Shown here piece after piece: positions 23,926 through 31,000 of a stretch of DNA of 33,672 bases. A program made the translations under genes and the position numbers. The DNA comes from an uncultured Chloroflexota bacterium (GTDB lineage: Bacteria; Chloroflexota; Chloroflexia; Chloroflexales; Roseiflexaceae). Each line of letters starts with the position of its first letter. Position 1 is the stretch's first letter. The notes below the pieces were generated by a model. The model was not told where the DNA came from and ran no database searches. It saw nothing but the letters and a program-made list of their open reading frames with translations. Location: the NCBI GenBank assembly GCA_937876225.1, contig CALFIC010000112.1, forward strand, positions 1 to 33,672. Direction: 5' to 3'.

Positions 23926-24098
23926 ACGCAATGTCTGCGCGGTTCCACCCCAGTTACCAAGGCGATGATGGCCTCGATCCCTCTTTGTGTATTGTGTTGT
24001 CTAGCTCCGCGGTGCCGTTCACGTCAACTATGGTCGAGCTCACACGCTCCTCGACTCGCTGGACACTCGTTGGTCGCTACTCTCCGCTTCATCGCTTG
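23893..24098 (-). promoter_or_regulatory. Glycine T-box riboswitch upstream of glyS
   Basis: On the minus strand the leader contains the T-box sequence GGGGTGGAACCGCG (core TGGAACC = complement of 23941-23947). An upstream Stem I region has GGAGAGTAG and TCGAGGAGCG...GCTCGA pairing, and the context GTGAAC-GGC-ACC places a glycine codon GGC (24016-24014) as the specifier. A terminator hairpin with T tract follows before the glyS start. Uncharged tRNA-Gly would bind the specifier and T-box and allow read-through into glyS and the small genes behind it. Stem I lies over the last codons of the upstream lamin-tail gene. Confidence 0.93.
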
Positions 24099-25701
24099 GC
24101 TGTGAGTATAGCACGGGGGGTGGGGTACGGGCAAGCCAGAGTTGTGTGCCGCTGCCAATTAGTAGACACATCACACCCATTATGAAAAAAACTCCCTGCG
24201 GGGCGCCGTCGTGAATGGGCGGCGGTGGCAGTGGTTCGGCGGCGCCATCCACAAAATCAGCGCCGCTCCCTTTGTAGACGATATCTTCATGCATACGCGT
24301 CTGCGGCGCCTGTACGACTGCGACGGTATCCCACACCAGTACCGGGCTGGCGGCGGCGGTCGCAGTCGCACTGGGCTGACAGGTACTCAGGTCAAGTTGA
24401 CAGGCAGTTTGGGCCATATCAATTGTTGCCATTTGCACACCGTGAGGGTTGTATAGGGTGACTATTTGACCGGTGCTACTGCGCCACTGTACTGTCTGAC
24501 AGCCGGTTTGGCTGGTGGTAATTACTTTGGTGGCATCGTGGCTTTTGAGCGTCCAGTCTGCTAGTGATTGTCCTTGGGGTGCACATAGCACCAAGGCTGG
24601 TGTGCGACTGCTGATGCGCATGCGCATCAAAGCGGTGGTGGGTGTCAAACTGACACGCACATTGCCTTTGGTGCGCATGCGGGATTTAGTGCGCGTAACA
24701 CTAGGTGTTTTGGTTGGTGAGGTGGTGTGGGTTTCGCTGGGGGTTTTGGTCGGCGATGCGGTGCGGGTATCACTCGGTGTTTTGCTGGGGGATATCGTTT
24801 TGGTACTACTCGTGGTCATGGTGCGCGATGACGTGTGGGTGGCGCTTACTGTTTTGGTCATTGACGGCGTGCGGGTGTTGCTGGCTGTTTTGCTGGGACT
24901 GCCAGTGGTGGTGGCGAGTGGAGTTTTGGTCGACGAAGGGGTATCTGTTTCGCTGGGTGTTTTGGTCGACGAAGGAGTATCTGTTTCACTGGGTGTTTTG
25001 GTCGACGAAGGAGTTTTAGTGGGTGATGGGGTGATGGTATCCGAGGGAGTTTTGGTGGGAGATGGGGTGACGGTATCGCTAGGAGTTTTGGTGGGAGATG
25101 GGGTGACGGTATCGCTCGGCGTTTTGGTAGTGGATGGGGTGATGGTATCCGAGGGGGTTTTAGTGGGTGAGGGGGTGACGGTGATAGCTGCTGCTGTTGC
25201 TGGTATAGCAGTAGCGGTAGCGGATGGGATGGTGGTGGCGGTAGCGGATGGGACGGTGGTAGCAGTCGCAGATGGAACGGTGGTAGCAGTCGTAGATGGA
25301 ACGGTGGTTGCCGTCGCATTAAGCATCCCAATCGAAGGTGTGCCTTTGATGATGAATGTTGATCCATCGGGGATACGTGCCATACTTTCGGTGCTTTTGA
25401 GCACCCCAAAGTCGATGCGATCGACCTGAGCGCCACTGGCATCGAGTAATACAGCCGAGTCGCCGGTGTTGTTGAGGATGGCGGTGGTAATTGCCACTGC
25501 CAACACCGCATGGGGGGCGATGATACTTCCCGCAGGGATGGTGGTTTGGGTTCCGCCGGGAGTATCGTCGTCGATACGCCAGCCACTGACATCGACGGCG
25601 CTATCGCTGGTGTTGTAGAGTTCTACCCATTCTGGACCGCTACTCGGCGCCGGTAAGACTTCGTTGATGAGGATGCTCACCCACAATATGAATGCTAGCA
25701 T
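24040..25701 (-). CDS. Lamin-tail-domain surface protein with Ser/Thr/Pro repeat stalk and C-terminal TM
   Basis: A 553-residue exported protein. The N-terminus MLAFILWVSILINEV is hydrophobic (signal or anchor) and runs into a lamin tail domain: INEVLPAPSSGPEWVELYN, DVSGWRIDDD and LNNTGDSAVLLD. Then come ~five 8-residue TATTVPSA repeats and a long stretch of 12-residue units such as TPSPTKTPSDTV, about 190 residues in all. A second small folded region (about residues 380-470, with CAPQGQSLADWTL and TLYNPHGVQMATID) resembles a degenerate lamin tail domain. A C-terminal TM (GVFFIMGVMCLLIGSGTQLW) and short acidic tail end the protein. AAAGGAG precedes ATG 25701. Likely wall- or envelope-spanning adhesin or scaffold; function unknown. 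Its last ~58 coding bases overlap the glyS T-box transcript. Confidence 0.82.
   Translation of the reverse strand: MLAFILWVSILINEVLPAPSSGPEWVELYNTSDSAVDVSGWRIDDDTPGGTQTTIPAGSIIAPHAVLAVAITTAILNNTGDSAVLLDASGAQVDRIDFGVLKSTESMARIPDGSTFIIKGTPSIGMLNATATTVPSTTATTVPSATATTVPSATATTIPSATATAIPATAAAITVTPSPTKTPSDTITPSTTKTPSDTVTPSPTKTPSDTVTPSPTKTPSDTITPSPTKTPSSTKTPSETDTPSSTKTPSETDTPSSTKTPLATTTGSPSKTASNTRTPSMTKTVSATHTSSRTMTTSSTKTISPSKTPSDTRTASPTKTPSETHTTSPTKTPSVTRTKSRMRTKGNVRVSLTPTTALMRMRISSRTPALVLCAPQGQSLADWTLKSHDATKVITTSQTGCQTVQWRSSTGQIVTLYNPHGVQMATIDMAQTACQLDLSTCQPSATATAAASPVLVWDTVAVVQAPQTRMHEDIVYKGSGADFVDGAAEPLPPPPIHDGAPQGVFFIMGVMCLLIGSGTQLWLARTPPPVLYSQPSDEAESSDQRVSSESRSV
24105..24134 (-). promoter_or_regulatory. 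Putative promoter of the glyS T-box transcript
   Basis: TTGCCC (24134-24129), an 18-base spacer and TATACT (24110-24105) on the minus strand, placing the start near 24098. It lies inside the coding sequence of the lamin-tail protein gene. Confidence 0.6.
24692..25181 (-). repeat. 36-bp in-frame tandem repeats encoding the TPSPTKTPSDT stalk
   Basis: On the plus strand the units begin GTTTTGGT and recur every 36 bases, clearest from 24923 on. The first copies are nearly identical and diverge towards 24700. A second array of 24-bp units (TATTVPSA) lies at about 25198-25317. Both keep the reading frame, so length can vary by slippage or recombination without breaking the gene. Confidence 0.85.
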
Positions 25702-25862
25702 ATACGCTCCTTTGTGTTTGCCCAATACGGTTTGTGAGCTATACCGTTTACGGCAGTCCAAAAGGTACGCAAAGATCCGATTTGTCTCGCACAGAGCACG
25801 CAGAGGGCACCGAGAAAACGGCTGTTGACGGTGGAAAAAAACGTCGCCGCCCACTGTACGTA

Positions 25863-25944
25863 TGGGCGAATAATGCCGGCGAATTCATTCGCTGCTATTC
25901 GCCCATCGTGGTGTGCAACGGATCGTCGGGCGAATTCATTCGCC
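25863..25944. repeat. Nested palindromes GGCGAATTCATTCGCC in the lamin-tail/trxB gap
   Basis: The 363-base gap 25702-26064 has no gene. TGGGCGAATA (25863-25872) pairs with TATTCGCCCA (25896-25905) and encloses GCGAAT-TC-ATTCGC (25879-25892). A second copy, GGCGAATTCATTCGCC, is at 25929-25944, with GCTATTCGC following both. AAAAAAACGTCG flanks each side (about 25836 and 25961). Upstream the gap has a low-complexity run (CGCACAGAGCACGCAGAG, ~25786-25803) of a type often dispersed in such genomes. Confidence 0.7.
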
Positions 25945-25996
25945 GCTATTCGCTCGGTATAAAAAAACGTCGGTATCACCCCGTTTTCGCCGGATG

Positions 25997-26005
25997 TGGT
26001 AGAAT
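25997..26005 (+). promoter_or_regulatory. Extended -10 for trxB
   Basis: TGGTAGAAT: TG at 25997-25998, one base, then TAGAAT (26000-26005). No -35 match is apparent. The leader to ATG 26065 is about 50 bases with GAGGA before the start. Confidence 0.5.
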
Positions 26006-26064
26006 ACACACAGGTTTGATGTGTTTTTGAGAGATGCGTTTAGTGCATCTAAATCGAGGAAATC

Positions 26065-27012
26065 ATGCATACACGAGTTGCTATTATTGGTTCAGGTCCT
26101 GCTGGATTGACCGCCGCACTTTATGCTGCCCGTGCCAGCCTCGAGCCGCTCGTCATCCGTGGCCTGCAACCCGGCGGCCTGATTGCCACCACCAGCGAAG
26201 TCGAAAACTATCCTGGGTTTGTGGATGGCATTGGCGGCTATGAGCTGTCAGACAACATGGAAAAACAAGCCATGCGCTTTGGTGCTAAATTCAAAGACAC
26301 CTTGATTACCTCGATTGACGCGTCGCAACGCCCGTTTGTGTTGCACACTGACGACGGCGAACCCATCACCGCCGACACCATCATTGTGTCGACCGGTGCC
26401 TCGCCACGCCACTTGGGCGTCCCCGGCGAAGAAAAATTGGCCAATCGCGGCGTGTCATACTGTGCCACCTGTGACGGCTTTTTCTTCCGCGACAAACGCG
26501 TGGTCGTGGTCGGTGGTGGTAATAGCGCCCTCGACGAAGGGTTGTTTTTGACCCGCTACGTGACCGAATTGGTCATCATCCATCGCCGTGATAGCTTGCG
26601 CGCCGACCCCGTGCTCCAAGAGCGGGCCTTTGCCAACCCCAAAGTGCGTTTCGTGTGGGATTCCACCGTTGACGAAGTATTGGGCGAGCAGTCGGTCACC
26701 GGCGTCAAAATCCGCAATCTCAAGACGGGCGAAGTTACCCAAATCGACACCGAAGGCGTGTTTCCCTATATCGGCCATGTACCCAACACTGGTATTTTTA
26801 AGGGATTGCTCGATCTCGACGAAAACGGCTTCATTGTTTCCGAGGCGCATACCCGCACCAACGTGCCGGGGATTTTTGCGGCCGGCGATGTGGTCGACCA
26901 CGTCTATCGCCAAGCCATTACCGCCGCCGGCGAAGGCTGCAAAGCCGCCATGGAAGCCGTTTGGTACCTAGCCGACCAAGACTTTGCCGCCAGCAAAAAA
27001 GCTGCGGTATAG
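26065..27012 (+). CDS. trxB: Thioredoxin reductase
   Basis: An NADPH- and FAD-dependent reductase of thioredoxin, 315 residues. FAD-binding GSGPAGLTAALYAARA is at residues 8-23. The redox-active CATC (Cys133, Cys136) lies in SYCATCDGFFFRDK. NADPH-binding GGGNSALDEGLFL and the FAD motif GIFAAGDVVDHVYRQ follow. It is complete, with GAGGAAATC before the ATG, and is closed by a strong terminator. No thioredoxin gene is adjacent. The glutaredoxin-like protein at 8340 could be one of several clients in this genome, but that is a guess. Confidence 0.96.
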   Translation: MHTRVAIIGSGPAGLTAALYAARASLEPLVIRGLQPGGLIATTSEVENYPGFVDGIGGYELSDNMEKQAMRFGAKFKDTLITSIDASQRPFVLHTDDGEPITADTIIVSTGASPRHLGVPGEEKLANRGVSYCATCDGFFFRDKRVVVVGGGNSALDEGLFLTRYVTELVIIHRRDSLRADPVLQERAFANPKVRFVWDSTVDEVLGEQSVTGVKIRNLKTGEVTQIDTEGVFPYIGHVPNTGIFKGLLDLDENGFIVSEAHTRTNVPGIFAAGDVVDHVYRQAITAAGEGCKAAMEAVWYLADQDFAASKKAAV

Positions 27013-27021
27013 CGTGTACTG

Positions 27022-27066
27022 CCCCACAGATGACGGCATAAAACGCCGTTGTCTGTGGGGTTTTTT
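27022..27066 (+). terminator. Intrinsic terminator of trxB
   Basis: CCCCACAGA (27022-27030) pairs with TCTGTGGGG (27052-27060), and inner ACGGC (27033-27037) pairs with GCCGT (27045-27049). Six T follow (27061-27066). Confidence 0.93.
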
Positions 27067-27097
27067 GTTCATTTTGGCATAGCAAAAGGACGCAGAT

Positions 27098-28324
27098 ATG
27101 ACGATGCAACGTGAATCAGCCTGGCCGATGGTGAGTGTCGCCGATGCCCAAGCCTTGATTACCGCGATAAGTTCCACCCCTCTCACCAGCGAACAAATCG
27201 CCCCCCATCAGGCCGCTGGCCGGATTATTGCCACGACGATTACTGCGCCTACTGCCATGCCTAGTGAACCCCGTGCGACCGTCGATGGCTATGCGGTACG
27301 TAGTAGCGATGGCACCATGCCGCGCCAAGTGATTGCCGAATTAACAGCCGGCAATGACCTAGCGGTGACCCTTGGTGCTGGCCAAGCAGTGCGGATCATG
27401 ACCGGCGCGCCGCTCCCCTCCGGCGCCGACGCCGCCATCATGGTGGAACGGACCCGTGAAGCCGATGGCGTGTTGACCTTTACGGGTGACATCCGCGCCG
27501 GCGAATGCGTGTTGCCTACGGGACACGATATGCAAGTGGGCGATGTGGTAATGCCGGTGGGTGCCGAACTCTCGCCGGGTGATGTGGGCCTACTCACCAG
27601 CATGGGTTTGCGCCACGTGGCGGTCTATCGGCGGCCGGTGGTTGCAGTCTTGTCGACCGGCGATGAAGTCTACGAATACGACGAAGCCATCCCGTACGGC
27701 GGAGTGCGTGATGCCAATCGGCATGCCTTGTTGGCGGCGGTGGCGGCAGCCGGCTGCGAAGGGATTTCGTTGGGGATTGCCCGTGACGATGCCGCCTTGC
27801 AACGCGCCAAAATCCTCGAAGGCCTGGCTCGCGCCGACGTGCTGATTACCAGCGGTGGCGTGTCGATGGGCACCCGCGACTATATCAAACCGTTGCTGGC
27901 CGAGCTCGGCACCGTCCAGTTTGGCCGGATTGCCTTTAAGCCGGGCAAACCGACCATGTGTGCCACCGTCGGTTCGCGCATCATGTTTGGCTTGCCGGGC
28001 AACCCCGTCTCGTCGCTGGTGTCGTTTGAGGTCTTTGTGCGCCCGGCCTTGCGTCGCCTGCAAGGCGACCCCCAGCCTCATCGCCCACTGGTGCAAGTAC
28101 ACCTTGCTACGCCCATCACCCCCTCCCCCGATCGCCCCGAATACCAACGAGCAATCGTGAATTGGCACGATGGTCAGCTGGTGGCAACCACCACCGGTGC
28201 CCAAGGTTCGAGCCGGTTGTTGTCGTTGCGGGCGGCCAACGCCTTGTTGGTGATCGCACCAGGCACCCAGCCGTTAGCTGCCGGGAGCCAGGTGGCGGCG
28301 TTGCTGACGGGGGCGGTGCGCTGA
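27098..28324 (+). CDS. moeA: Molybdopterin molybdenumtransferase
   Basis: Inserts molybdate into molybdopterin-AMP in molybdenum cofactor synthesis. The protein is 408 residues, the normal MoeA length. Motifs in order: EPRATVDGYAVRS (DGYAVR), MTGAPLPSGADAAIMVERT, VVAVLSTGDEVYEY, TSGGVSMGTRDYIKPLLAEL, FGRIAFKPGKPTM, MFGLPGNPVSSLVSFEVFVRP and a C-terminal MoeA_C domain. AAAAGGA (27084-27090) is seven bases before ATG 27098. No other Mo-cofactor gene is in the window. It ends one short gap before a hairpin built on the dispersed palindrome. Confidence 0.95.
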   Translation: MTMQRESAWPMVSVADAQALITAISSTPLTSEQIAPHQAAGRIIATTITAPTAMPSEPRATVDGYAVRSSDGTMPRQVIAELTAGNDLAVTLGAGQAVRIMTGAPLPSGADAAIMVERTREADGVLTFTGDIRAGECVLPTGHDMQVGDVVMPVGAELSPGDVGLLTSMGLRHVAVYRRPVVAVLSTGDEVYEYDEAIPYGGVRDANRHALLAAVAAAGCEGISLGIARDDAALQRAKILEGLARADVLITSGGVSMGTRDYIKPLLAELGTVQFGRIAFKPGKPTMCATVGSRIMFGLPGNPVSSLVSFEVFVRPALRRLQGDPQPHRPLVQVHLATPITPSPDRPEYQRAIVNWHDGQLVATTTGAQGSSRLLSLRAANALLVIAPGTQPLAAGSQVAALLTGAVR

Positions 28325-28332
28325 TGCAGGAG

Positions 28333-28380
28333 GGGGGATTCCGTACGGACGCAGCAGGCTGCGTCTGTGCGGAATCCCCC
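28333..28380 (+). terminator. moeA terminator hairpin built on the dispersed palindrome
   Basis: GGGGGATTCCG (28333-28343) pairs with CGGAATCCCCC (28370-28380), and the stem continues through the GACGCAGC-AG-GCTGCGTC core (28348-28365). It makes a nearly continuous ~22-bp stem with two G-U pairs. TATTTGTT follows: a weak T tract. Confidence 0.75.
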
Positions 28381-28401
28381 TATTTGTTCATGCAGGCAAA
28401 A

Positions 28402-28413
28402 TTGTAAAAAATA
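28402..28413 (+). promoter_or_regulatory. AT-rich upstream element shared with the last gene of the window
   Basis: TTGTAAAAAATA followed by C-rich-free A runs (ACCAAAAAATAA) lies 67 bases before the hypothetical gene at 28480. The same 12-mer occurs at 32849-32860 before the gene at 32941. A promoter up-element or regulator site is possible. CTATAGT near 28439-28445 could be a -10. Confidence 0.35.
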
Positions 28414-28479
28414 CCAAAAAATAATCGCATTTTCATTGCTATAGTAAAAGAAAAGAGATGCACACTTGCCGAGGGTCGT

Positions 28480-29310
28480 ATGAATGTACATGGTGTCATC
28501 CAATCAATGCAACCACTTAGTACCATCAAGACCGCACGCGATGTGCGCGTGTTGCGTGATGCCAACGCCACCCCCGAGGAAGTGTTGGCGTTGGTACGTG
28601 CCATCCGCGACCAAGTGTTTCACTTCCGGCAAACGGCCGAAGCCTTGGTTGCCAAAGTCGATCGGAGTCCACGTTTGTGTGCCGGGGTGCTGTTGCTCAT
28701 CGAGCAACGCCTGCGCTACGCCCAAGTCAGCTATGAATTATTCGACGAAATCGCCGACAAAGAATTTGTGGTCGAAACCCAGCGTTATATCAGCACCCAA
28801 ACCAGTCGCCTGCTTCAAGCAATCGCGCCATTTGAGCTGACCGAAGTATTCGACATGGTCTATGCCTACGAACAAATCGACGACCTCAAATATTTCATTG
28901 AACACATCGATACGGTGCAGGCAGTGGCGAAACTCCACGCCCAAATCCATGTGAGTAATGCCCAAAAAACAATCCAATATACCTTGGCGATTGCTACCAG
29001 CGCTATCGTAGGATTGAGCTGGGTGTTGTCGCCGTGGCTGTCGCTGGTACTGCTGGTGGTGGGGGTTGCGCTCATCGTGTGGTACACCCAAACCCAGCAA
29101 CAGCGCACCCAAAAACTCCATTCTTTGGCCAAAAAATGTGACAATCACCAGCGGGTTATTAGCATGCAACCACGCTACCATTCCAAAGAAATGGCCCGCG
29201 CCATGCTCGAACAGTACCAACGCACGGTCAAGGCGTTTTTTGGCGATATGTCACCTACCTCGCACCTAACGGGGATTTTTACCATCATCCAAATGCAAGT
29301 CCATCTGTGA
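28480..29310 (+). CDS. Hypothetical helical protein with central two-TM hairpin
   Basis: Family not recognised. The 276-residue product has a ~160-residue soluble, mostly helical N-terminal region (ATPEEVLALVRAIRDQVFHFRQTAEALV, EQIDDLKYFIEHIDTVQAVAKL). Two adjacent hydrophobic segments at about residues 168-205 follow (YTLAIATSAIVGLSWVL, LSLVLLVVGVALIVWY), then a positively charged ~70-residue tail. Both ends are thus probably on the cytoplasmic side. GAGGG (28471-28475) is close to ATG 28480. It has no operon partner: a hairpin closes moeA before it and another closes the gene. Nothing in sequence suggests an enzyme; a membrane-anchored regulatory or scaffold protein is one guess. Confidence 0.7.
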   Translation: MNVHGVIQSMQPLSTIKTARDVRVLRDANATPEEVLALVRAIRDQVFHFRQTAEALVAKVDRSPRLCAGVLLLIEQRLRYAQVSYELFDEIADKEFVVETQRYISTQTSRLLQAIAPFELTEVFDMVYAYEQIDDLKYFIEHIDTVQAVAKLHAQIHVSNAQKTIQYTLAIATSAIVGLSWVLSPWLSLVLLVVGVALIVWYTQTQQQRTQKLHSLAKKCDNHQRVISMQPRYHSKEMARAMLEQYQRTVKAFFGDMSPTSHLTGIFTIIQMQVHL

Positions 29311-29317
29311 TCCATGC

Positions 29318-29372
29318 CGGTTGCCACGGCAACCGCAGAGACGCAGCAGGCTGCGTCTGTACGTGATTTTTT
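29318..29372 (+). terminator. Double hairpin terminator including a dispersed palindrome copy
   Basis: CGGTTGC (29318-29324) pairs with GCAACCG (29329-29335) around a CACG tetraloop. Next comes AGACGCAGCAGGCTGCGTCT (29339-29358). TTTTTT ends at 29372 after a short spacer. It serves the hypothetical gene at 28480. Confidence 0.7.
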
Positions 29373-29375
29373 GTT

Positions 29376-29405
29376 TTGATTTGCGTAGCATGATACTGCT
29401 ATGAT
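29376..29405 (+). promoter_or_regulatory. Promoter of tRNA-Thr
   Basis: TTGATT (29376-29381), 18-base spacer and TATGAT (29400-29405), about 15 bases before the tRNA 5' end. Confidence 0.6.
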
Positions 29406-29419
29406 ATGATACATGCATT

Positions 29420-29494
29420 GCCGATGTAGCTCAGTGGTAGAGCAACTGTTTCGTAAACAGTAGGTCGTCGGTTCAACCCCGACTATCGGCTCCA
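29420..29494 (+). tRNA. tRNA-Thr (anticodon CGT)
   Basis: The cloverleaf is complete. The acceptor arm GCCGATG pairs with TATCGGC (last pair G-T). D-arm GCTC-AGTGGTA-GAGC. Anticodon arm ACTGT-TTCGTAA-ACAGT has anticodon CGT (reads ACG, threonine). T-arm GTCGG-TTCAACC-CCGAC; discriminator T and an encoded CCA. It has its own promoter and a terminator right behind it. Confidence 0.97.
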
Positions 29495-29497
29495 ATG

Positions 29498-29536
29498 AAA
29501 TACACAAGTGCAAATTATTGTTGCACTTGTGTATTT
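29498..29536 (+). terminator. Terminator behind tRNA-Thr
   Basis: A perfect 16-bp stem AAATACACAAGTGCAA (29498-29513) and complement (29521-29536), loop ATTATTG, followed by GTTTAT. It may also be bidirectional given its A-rich 5' edge. Confidence 0.82.
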
Positions 29537-29572
29537 GTTTATATACTGCATACCGTAACCAAGGAGCTATAC

Positions 29573-29953
29573 ATGTCTGACTTTTCACGCTTTCGCAAAG
29601 AAGAATTTTTGAGTCTCGAAACCTATCGCAAAAACGGCCAAACCATTAAATCGCCGATGTGGTTTGCCCAAGACAACGATGCGTTGTATTTGTGGACGAT
29701 GGCGGATACCAGCAAAGTCAAACGTATCCGCAATAACCCGAACGTCAATATTGCGCCGTGTAAACGGATGGGTGAAGTGACCGGTGAATGGATGACTGCC
29801 CATGCCACCATTGAAGATTCGCCTATAGTGGTGGCGCAGGTCGAAGCAATGTTACTAAAAAAAATCGGCTTATTCTTTCGTATATTTCGCTTCATTGATG
29901 CAATCCGCGACCGTCAACAGAACTCATATCGCATCTGTATTAAACTCAGCTGA
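29573..29953 (+). CDS. PPOX-class, probably F420-dependent oxidoreductase
   Basis: A flavin/deazaflavin-binding split-barrel protein of 126 residues, with the usual length and pattern of the PPOX class F420-dependent group: EEFLSLETYRKNGQTIKSPM, then DALYLWTMADTSKVKRIRNN and VNIAPCKRMGEVTGEWM. The C-terminus RRIF-type KKIGLFFRIFRFIDAI is also family-typical. AAGGAG (29561-29566) is six bases before ATG 29573; the frame upstream runs into the tRNA terminator and is rejected. Substrate unknown. Assignment to F420 rather than FMN use is by family resemblance only. Confidence 0.87.
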   Translation: MSDFSRFRKEEFLSLETYRKNGQTIKSPMWFAQDNDALYLWTMADTSKVKRIRNNPNVNIAPCKRMGEVTGEWMTAHATIEDSPIVVAQVEAMLLKKIGLFFRIFRFIDAIRDRQQNSYRICIKLS

Positions 29954-29955
29954 CT

Positions 29956-29985
29956 TTGACATCCGCGTCCGCTTCGTGGTACATT
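29956..29985 (+). promoter_or_regulatory. Promoter of the dehydrogenase/isomerase genes
   Basis: A consensus -35 TTGACA (29956-29961), 18-base spacer, and TACATT (29980-29985) preceded by TGG. Directly after it lies CAGTG-ACAC-CACTG (29988-30001), a small inverted repeat at the expected start of transcription that could be an operator. Confidence 0.6.
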
Positions 29986-30024
29986 CGCAGTGACACCACT
30001 GTGAAACATATAAGGAGCGCAACG

Positions 30025-30981
30025 ATGCGAATCGGACTGATAGGAATCGGCGGGATTGCCGATGTGTACCGCAAGGGATTGGCGCAGTACAATCAACCAA
30101 TTACGGCAGTCTGTGACATCAACCAAGCCCGTGTCGACCAAATCGCCAGTGCCGAACACTGTGCTGGATATACCGATTACCGCGAAATGTTGGCCAAAGA
30201 AAATCTCGACGCCGTCTTTATTTCAATTCCCCCCGGTGCCCACCAAAACCAAGTCATCGACGCCGTCAATGCCGGTGTAGCCGTGTTTGTGGCCAAACCA
30301 GTCGGTCTCGACATTGAGTTGGTCGAGCGCACCCAAGCCGCCATCGCTCAATCGGGAGTCATCAATCAAGTAGGCTACATGTCGCGCCATTCGGATATGG
30401 CCGCCAAAGCCCGTGAACTGATCGGTGACCGCAAAGTAGTGATGGGCCTGGGGCGCTTTATGGTGCGCATGCCTGCCGCCCACCCCTGGTGGGGCAAACG
30501 GGCTTTGTGCGGTGGTCAAGTGATCGAGCAGAGCACCCACCAATTCGATTTTTTACGCGACATCATGGGCGAAGTCACCGAAGTCCACGCTTATGGCCAC
30601 CAAGGGGCCGGCGACGATATCGCCGATTTCGAAGATAGCACCATCGTCACCATGCGCTTTGCCAATGGCGGCATCGCCAATGTGGTCAGCACTAGCTGTA
30701 CCGACGTGCCCGAGGGCTGTGGCTGGGAATTCACCGGCCGCGATTTGTACCTCAAAATGATTATGGACCTCGATTTGAGCGGCGTGATTGACGGCCAACC
30801 GGTCACGTATAAGGGCGAAGAATCCGGCTATATCCGCCAAGTGGGCGAGTTTTTGACGGCCGTGCAAACCAAAAACCAAGCCATGATTCGCTCGTCGTAT
30901 GCCGACGCCGTCAAAACCTTGAAGGTCACGATGGCCGCCGAACAATCAATGCAACAAGGTCGCCCGATTCGTTTGAGCTAA
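30025..30981 (+). CDS. Gfo/Idh/MocA family oxidoreductase
   Basis: An NAD(P)-dependent dehydrogenase of 318 residues, sugar or inositol type. The Rossmann start is MRIGLIGIGGIADVYRKGL. The AKPVGLDIE motif replaces the usual EKP. GGQVIEQSTHQFDFLRD supplies the catalytic His region. The following two genes are sugar-phosphate-isomerase-like TIM barrels, so the group probably oxidises and isomerises a sugar or cyclitol. ATG 30025 has AAGGAG (30012-30017) seven bases upstream; the longer frame from 29956 covers the promoter and is rejected. No transporter or regulator gene accompanies it here. Confidence 0.9.
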   Translation: MRIGLIGIGGIADVYRKGLAQYNQPITAVCDINQARVDQIASAEHCAGYTDYREMLAKENLDAVFISIPPGAHQNQVIDAVNAGVAVFVAKPVGLDIELVERTQAAIAQSGVINQVGYMSRHSDMAAKARELIGDRKVVMGLGRFMVRMPAAHPWWGKRALCGGQVIEQSTHQFDFLRDIMGEVTEVHAYGHQGAGDDIADFEDSTIVTMRFANGGIANVVSTSCTDVPEGCGWEFTGRDLYLKMIMDLDLSGVIDGQPVTYKGEESGYIRQVGEFLTAVQTKNQAMIRSSYADAVKTLKVTMAAEQSMQQGRPIRLS

Positions 30982-31000
30982 TTGAAATAAGGAACAGATA

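Noticed and set aside
24515..25429. Plus-strand 304-residue open frame with repeating GVLVGDGVTVSLG
   Set aside because: It is the complement of the 36-bp repeat array of the lamin-tail gene; repeats without stops on one strand give open frames on the other. No ribosome site or homology.
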